DNA from: an uncultured Bacilli bacterium
GTDB taxonomy: Bacteria > Bacillota_I > Bacilli_A > RF39 > UBA660
Direction: 5' to 3'
Length of the DNA: 46,025 bases
NCBI GenBank assembly: GCA_934097015.1
Contig: CAKONF010000006.1
Location: forward strand, 1-46,025
Shown here: positions 31,951-40,380 of the stretch, piece by piece
How positions within the stretch are numbered: position 1 is the first letter of the stretch
Layout of the letters: each line of letters begins with the position of its first letter
Notes under the pieces: model-generated
Told to the model about the DNA's origin: nothing
Database searches by the model: none
Seen by the model: only the letters and a program-made list of their open reading frames with translations
Program-made: the position numbers and the translations under genes

Positions 31951-32814
31951 TTATATATAAATGATAAATAACATAATAATTACGTATGTTATTATTAGCA
32001 AAATTAAGAGTTTATCATTTAATATTACTTCAATAGGATCTCCATCTGAATCACCTTCAATTATTAAACTATATTTTTGAAATATCATCATTACTAATGG
32101 TATTGTTAATATTAAATAATTTGATGAAATATTTAATTTAGTTAATGGATCTACACACCATAGTGAATAACTTATAATTGATAATCCTAAAGAAACATAC
32201 ATATTTTTATCTAAAAATTCTTTGTTGTAATATTTTAATACTTTTCTAGTATTATTATGTTTCATTTCATTTCTTCTTTTTCCAAATCCTAGGTAAAATG
32301 AACCAAACATTATCATTAAATATAACCAAGAAGATATTTCGATATTTGATGCTATTCCTCCATAGTATACTCTTAATACAAAACCTGATACTAATATTGC
32401 TACATCAATGATAGGAATATGTTTTAGTTTTGTTGAATATAAAATATTTAATATTAAATATAATAATGGTATTAGAATAATAAATATATTAGTTGTTTTA
32501 TTATATAGATATATTATTAATGATATGGATAATATCATTAATAATATTAGTACTAATATTGCATTTTTAATAGAAACCTTTCCACTTGCAAGAGGTCTAT
32601 TTTTCTTTTTTGGATGATTTCTGTCTGCTTCTATATCATTAATATCGTTTATTATATATACAATAGAAGATATAAAAGAAAATATTATAAAAGCAATCAA
32701 AACAGAAGATATTTTATTTAAATTAAATATGCTTTTGCCAAAGAATAATGGTAATAGAACTAATCCATTTTTCAGCCAATGTTTTATTCTTAACAATTTT
32801 AAATAATTTTTCAT
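31951..32814 (-). CDS. UbiA-family prenyltransferase, decaprenyl-phosphate phosphoribosyltransferase-like
   Basis: This 287-residue protein has about eight membrane helices (PF01040). NYLKLLRIKHWLKN at the start and NDINDIEADRNHPKKKNRPL at about 60-80 (the NDxxDxxxD metal site plus the K/R cluster) match decaprenyl-phosphate 5-phosphoribosyltransferases. These join PRPP to polyprenyl phosphate rather than making quinones. The product would be polyprenyl-phosphoribose 5-phosphate, which needs a phosphatase before use; the HAD-GtrA fusion at 1-2 kb is a candidate (inference). No DprE-type oxidoreductase for arabinose formation is seen, so ribofuranose or another pentose is likelier. I chose ATG 32814 for its ATGA overlap with the GT-C gene and the family N-terminus. 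Confidence 0.86.
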   Translation of the reverse strand: MKNYLKLLRIKHWLKNGLVLLPLFFGKSIFNLNKISSVLIAFIIFSFISSIVYIINDINDIEADRNHPKKKNRPLASGKVSIKNAILVLILLMILSISLIIYLYNKTTNIFIILIPLLYLILNILYSTKLKHIPIIDVAILVSGFVLRVYYGGIASNIEISSWLYLMIMFGSFYLGFGKRRNEMKHNNTRKVLKYYNKEFLDKNMYVSLGLSIISYSLWCVDPLTKLNISSNYLILTIPLVMMIFQKYSLIIEGDSDGDPIEVILNDKLLILLIITYVIIMLFIIYI

Positions 32815-34508
32815 AATTTTAATTTCATCCTCCATGAATATATATATCTTATTTCATCTTCTTTTAAATTGTTATTAATAATATATTTAATATTTTTATC
32901 TTTTAAATTATAATAATAACCATATAATTCTGGATTAGATAGCATTAATTCATTATTATTTTGATTAGACAAATAATTTAAATCCTCTTGTATATTTTTA
33001 AATGTATTTATATCTTTCATTCTGTTGTATATAAATAATGATGAATTAGTTAGTATAGCTATTATTAATATGAACATAAGTACATTATTTAATTTTGTAT
33101 TTTTTATATTTTTATAAAATATAAACATAACTATAAATATTATATAATAGAATTGAGGAACATATCTTGCCCACCAGCTTTCTCCTACTAATATCATACT
33201 TAGTATGATTGAAATACTAAATAATATGATGTTTATATTAATATCCAATTTCTCTTTTTTTATTTTTTTTGCTATTAAGATTATTAAAAGTAGAATAGTA
33301 AGAGATGTAATTAGAGCAAATAAAGGTCCAAACCCACCTATTCTTGTATCTGGTAGAGTTATTGTCTCCATTTCTGAACTATATATCTTAAAAGGATTTT
33401 TAATTGTTGTATTTCCTTTATTTCTACCTAAATTTTCTGTCCTACTATATATTGAATTTACAAATCTTTCTAATCCATTCATTTTGTCATAATTATCCGG
33501 ATACATCATTGTAATTATATCAACTTTGTCTTCTCCAATTATTGGGTATAAAGGATTATGATGATCTAGTGTATTTTTGATGTAAGAACTACATCCTATA
33601 AATCCTATTGCTATTATAAATATAATTGAAAATTTTATAGTCATATTTTTAAAAGTTTCAAATCTATTTTTTTTGTTTCTTATTAGATAGTAGAAATAAT
33701 ATACCGCTGCTATTAGACCAGAATATAATAAACCTGTATATTTTAAATTAACAAATATTCCACAACAACACAATAAATATAAGAAATTTAAATCGTATTT
33801 TTTTTCATATATTTTAGTTTTATATAGTAATAGCAATTCAATTCCAAATAATATACCCATTAATCCATCTACATAAAATGTAAACATTTGACTTAAAACT
33901 ATTGGATTTAAACCAATTAAAATACTTATAATAAATGCTTTAGTCTTACCTATCTTATCTTCCAATATTGATAGTACTAATAATACTAAAGATATATCTA
34001 ATAGTATAGTTATACATTTTCCGCTTTCAATATTATTTGTGTATGAATAAATTACTGTTTCTATAAAGTACGATGCTTTTGGATAATGATCAATCCATAA
34101 GTCAATTTTATTTAGTGAATTTGAATCTTTTGTATGTTCACTTAATTTACCTAGTGTTTTACTATTAAAATCACTACTAGATTCATATATCGGATTCCAA
34201 CCCTCATTCATAAGACCTATTGCCGTTTTATGATAAGAATTTCCATCCACCGTTAAATCATATGTTTTTGTAAAAATAAAAGGCAATATTAGTATTAAAA
34301 GTAAATATGTAGCAATAGTTATTATTTTTGTATTCTTTTTTGATATTTTAAAATACAACAATAATGGAATTATTACAGAAATACATTGTATTATATTTAG
34401 GCAATGCACTATTTTAAATAGTTTGAATATATTATATAAAACGCATATTGAAAACATATATAACACTATCATTAAAGATAATTTATATTTTTCTTTAATC
34501 TTATTCAT
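32811..34508 (-). CDS. Polytopic GT-C-like membrane glycosyltransferase
   Basis: This 565-residue protein has about 12 helices and a soluble C-terminal tail of about 80 residues. The first external loop carries YDLTVDGNSYHKTA and later WIDHYPKASYF, Asp- and His-containing signatures of GT-C (GT39-like) enzymes that use polyprenyl-phosphate donors. Given its position directly before the phosphoribosyltransferase gene, it may use the resulting pentosyl lipid (inference). ATG 34508 has GGGTGG five bases upstream and overlaps the GT2-GT4 gene by 8 bases. It stops at TGA in an ATGA overlap, which shows UGA is a stop in this genome. Confidence 0.8.
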   Translation of the reverse strand: MNKIKEKYKLSLMIVLYMFSICVLYNIFKLFKIVHCLNIIQCISVIIPLLLYFKISKKNTKIITIATYLLLILILPFIFTKTYDLTVDGNSYHKTAIGLMNEGWNPIYESSSDFNSKTLGKLSEHTKDSNSLNKIDLWIDHYPKASYFIETVIYSYTNNIESGKCITILLDISLVLLVLSILEDKIGKTKAFIISILIGLNPIVLSQMFTFYVDGLMGILFGIELLLLYKTKIYEKKYDLNFLYLLCCCGIFVNLKYTGLLYSGLIAAVYYFYYLIRNKKNRFETFKNMTIKFSIIFIIAIGFIGCSSYIKNTLDHHNPLYPIIGEDKVDIITMMYPDNYDKMNGLERFVNSIYSRTENLGRNKGNTTIKNPFKIYSSEMETITLPDTRIGGFGPLFALITSLTILLLIILIAKKIKKEKLDININIILFSISIILSMILVGESWWARYVPQFYYIIFIVMFIFYKNIKNTKLNNVLMFILIIAILTNSSLFIYNRMKDINTFKNIQEDLNYLSNQNNNELMLSNPELYGYYYNLKDKNIKYIINNNLKEDEIRYIYSWRMKLKL

Positions 34509-36804
34509 GTTTACCACCCAATATTTTTATTAATATTACGAAACATGAATAAATACTTAATACTAAAAATTTTATAAAATATATTATATTAGTTAACAAG
34601 CCAAAAGTTATTTTATATGTTTGATATATTAAATTTAATATATTTTTTGCTTCCTTAATACAATTATATTTTGTACATATTCTATAACATTTATTTTTTA
34701 TTCTTTGTTTTAAAGTAAATTCCATTTTATTATCTTTTATATTGTCATAATCTAAATCAAATTTTGTTTTATAATAATATTTTACATTATTGATATGTTC
34801 TTCTTTTGTACTATCTAGTGATAATTCAAAAATTAATTTATTATCATTTTTTACTATATTTTTTCTTGGCTCTAAATTATCAAAAATTTTATTAAACTCA
34901 GTAATTATGTGATTTAATGTAAATCCTTCTAATATTTTCTTTCTACAATTTTTTGATAATATTTCTAAATTATCTAGCACATTATTTATTTTATCTACAT
35001 AATCTTTTATTTCTTTTGTTTCATTTTTTGGATTAAATTCAACTATTCCACCGACAGTATCATCTATTAATTCTTTTTGTCCTCCAACTGATGTTGAAAT
35101 AACTGGCACTTCCATTGCAAGTGATTCATATGAAGTTAAGGCTAATCCTTCTAATGAAGAACAATTTACGGTAATATCACTTATTGCATATATTTCTTCT
35201 GGTATGTTAATAGAACCTAACATAGTAAAATTTTTATTAATTGAACTTCGTACTTTTTTATATAGATTTCCATCACCTGCTATAACAAAATGCACATCAT
35301 TTCTAGTTTCTAATAATTTTTTTGAGATTTTTACAAATAATTCAGGTCTTTTTTCTTCGGATAATCTTGCAATAAAGGTTATTATTTTTTTATTTGATGG
35401 AATATTATATTTTTGTTTAAGTTGTTCTTTATTAAATTTTGTTTTGTCAAATCTTTTTTCATCTGTTCCAATATATAAAGTTTCCACGTTTTCTTTATTA
35501 AATTTTTCTTTTAATTCTTTTTTAGTAAAATTATTACAACAGTAAGTTTTATCAATATAATCATCTACATCTTTTGAACACCTTCCAAATCCACCTTGTA
35601 AATCTTTAGGGTCTATAGAATGAATATAATCTACTGTTTTAATATTGCTATATTTATTTTTTATAAATGGTAACATGTAATATCCAATTTTGCTATTGCT
35701 TACATAAATAGTATCTACTTTTCTTGAATCAATTATGTAATCTACAAAACTTAAATAATCACTGGAGTCTAAAAATGTTGTTAAATCATAGTATTCTGAT
35801 ACTACATTTGTAAATTCATTTCTTAAATCATTTGTACTAGGAAGTGTTGTTATTACAATTGGATCAAATTTTTCTTTATCTAATCCTTTTATTAATTCTA
35901 AATTAAATAAATCTGCTCCTCCTAATACTGTCCAGGGTAATATAAATAAGATTTTCTTTTTATTGCATTTGTACTCTGGTAATAACAGGTTTTTTAAATC
36001 TTTTATTTCGTATTTTTTATTAATTCTAGGATATTGAATTATTTCAACATCTTTTTTTATAGTACTTGCAGTTCCATTAATTAAAGCCATTGCTTTATCA
36101 TTATTTTGTTTCGCTCTTTGAAATTCTCCTGTACTATTAATTCTATACCAAAATATTGGAGCATTAACTCTTATAGGCTTTTTACCTGCTGCAAGAAGTT
36201 TTAGCCATAAGTTCCAATCTTCATACATTGCTTTTTCTTTTATTTCAAAGCATCCGACACTTAATAAATCTTCTTTTCTTATCATTGTGCTTATACAAAT
36301 TAAGTTATCTCTTTTTTCTTTTTCTACTGTTAAATATTGTTCCCAAATAAATTCTCTATCACCAAAATTTACCATTGTTGTATAAGCAAAAGAGGCATCT
36401 TTGTGTGTTTCTAATGTCCAGTATAAAACTTCTAACATTGTATTTTCCATTATGTCATCACAATCTAAGAAGAATATATATTTAGTATCTTTAGAAGATT
36501 TTTTTATACCAAAATCTCTTGTGTCTGAGGGACCACCATTTTCTTTATGATATACTTTTATTCTACTATCAATCTTTGAAACATTTTCTAATTTTTTTAC
36601 AGATTCTTTATCTGGTGAACCATCATTAACAATTATCCATTCAAAAAATGGATAAGTTTGACTTATCACTGAATTTGCTGTTTCTAATAATGTTTCTCCA
36701 CCATTATAAAATGGAGTTATTATTGAAATTGTTGGTTTTATATTTTTATTTAATAAGTCACCAATTGTTGTTATTTTATTTCCCGGTCTTTTTTTATAAT
36801 CCAT
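34501..36804 (-). CDS. GT2-GT4 fusion glycosyltransferase with membrane-anchoring C-terminus
   Basis: Of 767 residues, about 28-275 are GT2: ISIITPFYNGGETL, NDGSPDKE, KENGGPSDTRDFG, LDCDD as metal site, and YEDWNLW. Residues about 290-650 form a GT-B GT4: PWTVLGGADLF, TFIARLSEEKRPELF, IAGDGNLY, and the E-x7-E in LEGLALTSYESLAM. The last 60 residues hold one or two hydrophobic helices that may anchor the enzyme. It could add two successive sugars to the repeat exported by the ABC transporter encoded directly upstream. The donors are unknown. It lies 11 bases after the ATPase gene. Confidence 0.9.
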   Translation of the reverse strand: MDYKKRPGNKITTIGDLLNKNIKPTISIITPFYNGGETLLETANSVISQTYPFFEWIIVNDGSPDKESVKKLENVSKIDSRIKVYHKENGGPSDTRDFGIKKSSKDTKYIFFLDCDDIMENTMLEVLYWTLETHKDASFAYTTMVNFGDREFIWEQYLTVEKEKRDNLICISTMIRKEDLLSVGCFEIKEKAMYEDWNLWLKLLAAGKKPIRVNAPIFWYRINSTGEFQRAKQNNDKAMALINGTASTIKKDVEIIQYPRINKKYEIKDLKNLLLPEYKCNKKKILFILPWTVLGGADLFNLELIKGLDKEKFDPIVITTLPSTNDLRNEFTNVVSEYYDLTTFLDSSDYLSFVDYIIDSRKVDTIYVSNSKIGYYMLPFIKNKYSNIKTVDYIHSIDPKDLQGGFGRCSKDVDDYIDKTYCCNNFTKKELKEKFNKENVETLYIGTDEKRFDKTKFNKEQLKQKYNIPSNKKIITFIARLSEEKRPELFVKISKKLLETRNDVHFVIAGDGNLYKKVRSSINKNFTMLGSINIPEEIYAISDITVNCSSLEGLALTSYESLAMEVPVISTSVGGQKELIDDTVGGIVEFNPKNETKEIKDYVDKINNVLDNLEILSKNCRKKILEGFTLNHIITEFNKIFDNLEPRKNIVKNDNKLIFELSLDSTKEEHINNVKYYYKTKFDLDYDNIKDNKMEFTLKQRIKNKCYRICTKYNCIKEAKNILNLIYQTYKITFGLLTNIIYFIKFLVLSIYSCFVILIKILGGKHE

Positions 36805-36815
36805 TTTTAATCATC

Positions 36816-37556
36816 CTAACTTCCCATTTGTTTTTGATAATATTTATCACAAATTTCTTTAGTATCACCAATTTCAACTACTTTACCATGTTCTAACCAA
36901 ATAACTCTATCACATAATTGTTTTATACTTTCTAGAGAATGAGATACATAAAGAACTGTTGTTCCACCTTTTATCATTTCTAACATTTTATTTTTACTTT
37001 TCTCTTGGAATTTAATATCTCCAACAGATAAAATTTCATCAACAATAAGTATTTCTGGATTAACTATTGTTGCTATTGAAAACGCCAATTTTGCTGTCAT
37101 ACCTGAAGAAAAGTTTTTTACAGGAACATCTAAGAAATCTCTTAATTCTGAAAATTCAACTATATCGTCAAATTTTTCGTCTAAGAATTTTTTTGAATAT
37201 CCCATTACTGCACCATTTAAATAAATATTTTCTCTTGCTGTAAGTTCTGCATCAAAACCTGCACCCAATTCTATCATAGGCGATATTACTCCATTAACTT
37301 CAACAGTTCCTTTAGTTGGTTTCATAACTCCACTTACTACTTTTAATAATGTTGATTTTCCAGCACCATTTGAGCCTATAAGTCCTATTACTTCACCTTT
37401 ATTAATGTGAAATGATACATCACTTAAAGCATAAAAGTATTCTTTTTTCTTTTTGTTTTTTTTAGGTGTTAACATGTTTATAAATGCTTGTTTGAATGAA
37501 AAGTCTTTTTCTATTCCTAAATCAAATTTCATTGATATGTTTTTTACTGTTATCAT
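36816..37556 (-). CDS. Polysaccharide ABC exporter ATP-binding protein (Wzt/TagH type)
   Basis: This 246-residue ATPase has Walker A GSNGAGKST at about 62-70, signature NFSSGM, Walker B EILIVDEIL, and the switch His in VSHSLES. The opening I-x-MKFDLGIEKDFSFKQAF is typical of TagH/RfbE-type polysaccharide exporters. It lacks the extra C-terminal carbohydrate-binding domain found in Wzt of some O-antigen systems, so chain recognition would need no such tag. With the permease gene eight bases upstream it forms the exporter of a lipid-linked glycan. Confidence 0.93.
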   Translation of the reverse strand: MITVKNISMKFDLGIEKDFSFKQAFINMLTPKKNKKKKEYFYALSDVSFHINKGEVIGLIGSNGAGKSTLLKVVSGVMKPTKGTVEVNGVISPMIELGAGFDAELTARENIYLNGAVMGYSKKFLDEKFDDIVEFSELRDFLDVPVKNFSSGMTAKLAFSIATIVNPEILIVDEILSVGDIKFQEKSKNKMLEMIKGGTTVLYVSHSLESIKQLCDRVIWLEHGKVVEIGDTKEICDKYYQKQMGS

Positions 37557-37564
37557 TTTTCCTC

Positions 37565-38365
37565 CTATGCGTAATATATAAATTTATCTTGTTTTGTTTT
37601 AAAAACTATGCTTCCTATTAAAAACATTAGAATTGCACTTGCTCCGCAACCAATCCAACATGTTATATCTGGGATTTGGTTGTATAAAATAATCATTCTT
37701 GTGAAATTTACAAATTGGTATAATGGGTTAAACTTAAATAATATTTGTAAATTAGGTGATATCATTTTAATATCATAAAATAATGGTGTAAAATACTGCC
37801 ACATAGTAAGAACTATTCCATATATATAAAATATATCTCTTAAAAAAACCGATATTGCAGATAATAAAAATCCCATTCCTACCGTAAATAAGAACATACA
37901 AATATAAGCGTATGGTAATAACAAATAATAAATATTTATTGTACAATGTGTAGTTGCGTCCCCTGTAAATAGAATAATTAATAACAATGGAATTAGTGTT
38001 AGTAGGAAGTTAATTCCTACAAATAAGCATTTTGATAATGGAAAAATATATTTTGGAATATATACTTTATTCATTAAATTAAAATTACTTACTACACTTG
38101 TCATTGCTGTATTACTCGCTTCACTAAAATAGTTAAACATAACAAGTCCAGTCATTAGATATACAAGATAATTTACACCTTCCATTCTAAATTTGAACAT
38201 TTGGCTAAATACTAGAGCCATTACCATCATTTGAAGTAATGGATATAGTAAACTCCATACTATACCTAGTACACTTCTTTTATATTTTACTTTAAAATCA
38301 CGTGATACCATTTCTCCCATTAAAAATGAGTATCTTTTAAAATTCTTTAATATTCTTCCTAACAT
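37565..38365 (-). CDS. Polysaccharide ABC exporter permease (Wzm/TagG type)
   Basis: This 266-residue membrane protein of the ABC-2 family (PF01061) has six helices and an amphipathic N-terminus. VSRDFKVKYKRSVLGIVWSLLYPLLQM is the classic Wzm/TagG start, and LRDIFYIYGIVLTMWQYFTPLFYD is the export-channel signature. It carries lipid-linked glycan across the membrane together with the adjacent ATPase. It is the third gene of a seven-gene operon, six bases after a GT2. Confidence 0.93.
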   Translation of the reverse strand: MLGRILKNFKRYSFLMGEMVSRDFKVKYKRSVLGIVWSLLYPLLQMMVMALVFSQMFKFRMEGVNYLVYLMTGLVMFNYFSEASNTAMTSVVSNFNLMNKVYIPKYIFPLSKCLFVGINFLLTLIPLLLIILFTGDATTHCTINIYYLLLPYAYICMFLFTVGMGFLLSAISVFLRDIFYIYGIVLTMWQYFTPLFYDIKMISPNLQILFKFNPLYQFVNFTRMIILYNQIPDITCWIGCGASAILMFLIGSIVFKTKQDKFIYYA

Positions 38366-38371
38366 AATATC

Positions 38372-39325
38372 TCACTTTCTATGTAATTTAGTATATATAT
38401 TACAATATATCTTTGTTATATTCTTATTTTTTTCTACTATACTTTTTAATTTTCTATTTTTAAAATATTTATTTGTTTTGTAATTTGGTATATTTTTATT
38501 TAAGTAATCAAATACTTTCTCTATAAAATCATTTCTAATATTTTTATCTGGTTGATATCTTTGCTGAACTGTATACGTTGTTAATATTTGTAGTGTCATT
38601 TCATCAATATATTCTTTTATAGTATTATCTTCTTTGTCATAATCTTTTCTTATGTTATCTACAATTGTTAATATATCATATACTCTTTTATCCATAGTTG
38701 TTGTTTCACTATTACCATGTATTATATAATGATTTAAACATTTATTTACTTTACCAATTTTTGCTTTTTTTAATGATAGACATATAAATACTGAATCTTC
38801 ATATTTCAAATCTGATGGATATTCTATATCTTTTATAAGTTCATATCTAAACAATTTATTCCATGGAGATTTATTTATATGTAATAATAAATCTGGACTT
38901 TCTATTAGTGTTGTATTTTTAAAATCTTTTATTTTTATTTCTTTAGTGGTTTTACTTTCATATTGTTCTTCATAATAATCACAAACTACTATATCTAATT
39001 TATCTTTTGTTATTTTATTATATAATACTTCTAAGGTATCTTTTTCTATATAATCATCACTGTCTAAGAACATTACATAATTGCTTTTTACTTTTTTTAT
39101 TCCAAAGTTCCTAGATGCTCCTATACCACAATTTTTTCTATTATATAATCTAAATCTTTTATCTGTAGTGAATTTTTCTATTTTATTTTTAGATTTATCT
39201 GTTGAGCCATCATTTATTATAATAACTTCAAAATCTTCTAATGTTTGTTTTTTTATACTATTTAAACATTTTGTAATATATTTTTCACTATTATAAACTG
39301 TAATTATTATGCTTATTTTTGTCAT
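38372..39325 (-). CDS. GT2 family glycosyltransferase
   Basis: This 317-residue GT2 enzyme has ISIIITVYNSEKYITKCLNS, INDGSTDKSKN, NCGIGASRNFGIKK, and FLDSDDYIE as metal site (about 88-91). SPWNKLFR and LKYEDSVF are the acceptor-side motifs of the EpsJ/capsule group. It overlaps the preceding GT2 gene by one base (TAATG) and is probably a tandem duplicate of it, as both share the NDGSTDKSK and DSDDYI segments and a basic C-terminus. The donor is unknown. Confidence 0.92.
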   Translation of the reverse strand: MTKISIIITVYNSEKYITKCLNSIKKQTLEDFEVIIINDGSTDKSKNKIEKFTTDKRFRLYNRKNCGIGASRNFGIKKVKSNYVMFLDSDDYIEKDTLEVLYNKITKDKLDIVVCDYYEEQYESKTTKEIKIKDFKNTTLIESPDLLLHINKSPWNKLFRYELIKDIEYPSDLKYEDSVFICLSLKKAKIGKVNKCLNHYIIHGNSETTTMDKRVYDILTIVDNIRKDYDKEDNTIKEYIDEMTLQILTTYTVQQRYQPDKNIRNDFIEKVFDYLNKNIPNYKTNKYFKNRKLKSIVEKNKNITKIYCNIYTKLHRK

Positions 39326-40260
39326 TATACCACCATCAAATATAAATTATAATTTACTTTAAAAATTAATCTTTTTATTTTTCTTTTTATTGTATTATTA
39401 AGTAAGTATTCATTTATATTATTTTCTTTTATTTGTTTTAAATACTCTTTTCTAGATACTTTATCTAATTCTTTTCCTTTTATTAATATAGAATTTGCTA
39501 TATAGCTTAATAATAATTCTTTATTTGATATATTAAGTTTTTTTATAATATTAATGTTTCTTAAACCTAATTCCATAAAGTCATTACATTTCTTTTTAAC
39601 TTTATTTATATCTTTTGAATTAGATATACTATTATTTCTTATTAAATAATTATATCCAATATAGTTTATTGACTTTATAGATTTTGTATTTGCAAGTATA
39701 AGTGGAGTCAATCCGAAATCTTCATGTATAAATCCTTGATCAAATTTAAAATTATTTTTTTCTATATATATTTTATTATAACAATAAAGCCAAGTGTTTT
39801 CAATAAAATGATAATTTAATATGTAAACTAATGCTTCATTTCCTGTCATTGTATCAAAAGGCATTTCATTATATTCTTTTAATACCTTATATGATTCATC
39901 AACAGTTCTTGTTTGAAATCTTATTATTTCTTCATCTGTTATATTTTTGTTTAAGTTTTCTAATAAGTCATTATCTATGTAATCATCACTATCAACAAAT
40001 AATAAATAATCACCACTTGCATTTTTTATTCCTATATTTCTTGCAACAGATAATCCTTTGTTTGTTTGATTAATTATTTTTACATTGTTTATATTTTTAT
40101 AGGTTTCTAATATTTTTTTTGATTTATCTGTTGAACCATCATTTATAATTATTATTTCATAATTTTTATATGTTTGATTTAATATGCTGTTTATACATTT
40201 TTTTATATATTTTTCTACATTGTATACCGGTACTATAATACTAAATTTTATATTATTCAT
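39325..40260 (-). CDS. GT2 family glycosyltransferase
   Basis: This 311-residue GT2 enzyme heads the seven-gene operon. FSIIVPVYNVEKYIKKCINS, INDGSTDKSKK, NKGLSVARNIGIKN and FVDSDDYID give the complete GT2 signature, with HEDFG later. ATG 40260 has AAGGT eight bases upstream; an upstream in-frame start at 40281 lacks a site. The operon promoter lies at 40311-40283. The IS1182 element sits about 100 bases upstream. Confidence 0.92.
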   Translation of the reverse strand: MNNIKFSIIVPVYNVEKYIKKCINSILNQTYKNYEIIIINDGSTDKSKKILETYKNINNVKIINQTNKGLSVARNIGIKNASGDYLLFVDSDDYIDNDLLENLNKNITDEEIIRFQTRTVDESYKVLKEYNEMPFDTMTGNEALVYILNYHFIENTWLYCYNKIYIEKNNFKFDQGFIHEDFGLTPLILANTKSIKSINYIGYNYLIRNNSISNSKDINKVKKKCNDFMELGLRNINIIKKLNISNKELLLSYIANSILIKGKELDKVSRKEYLKQIKENNINEYLLNNTIKRKIKRLIFKVNYNLYLMVV

Positions 40261-40282
40261 ATTAAACCTTCTTTCTAGCAAT

Positions 40283-40311
40283 ATTATAATATAATAATCT
40301 TTATTTTTAAA
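40283..40311 (-). promoter_or_regulatory. Promoter of the seven-gene export/GT operon
   Basis: The minus strand has -35 TTTAAA (40311-40306), a 17-base spacer and a perfect -10 TATAAT (40288-40283). The GT4 gene on the other side of the IS has the same TTTAAA-17-TATAAT form. Confidence 0.65.
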
Positions 40312-40355
40312 GAATTTGTTGGATTAATATATAATATATTAAGTTTTTTAATAAA

Positions 40356-40380
40356 AAAATTCAGAATTACTCTGAATTTT
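40356..40380 (-). terminator. Original terminator of the GT4 gene, left copy of the 25-bp duplication
   Basis: The 25-base palindrome AAAATTCAGA-ATTAC-TCTGAATTTT is followed on the minus strand by further T residues (40355-40353 and beyond). It is repeated exactly at 42055-42079 on the other side of the IS. The left copy keeps the full U tract, so it is the original 3' end of the terminator. Confidence 0.8.
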
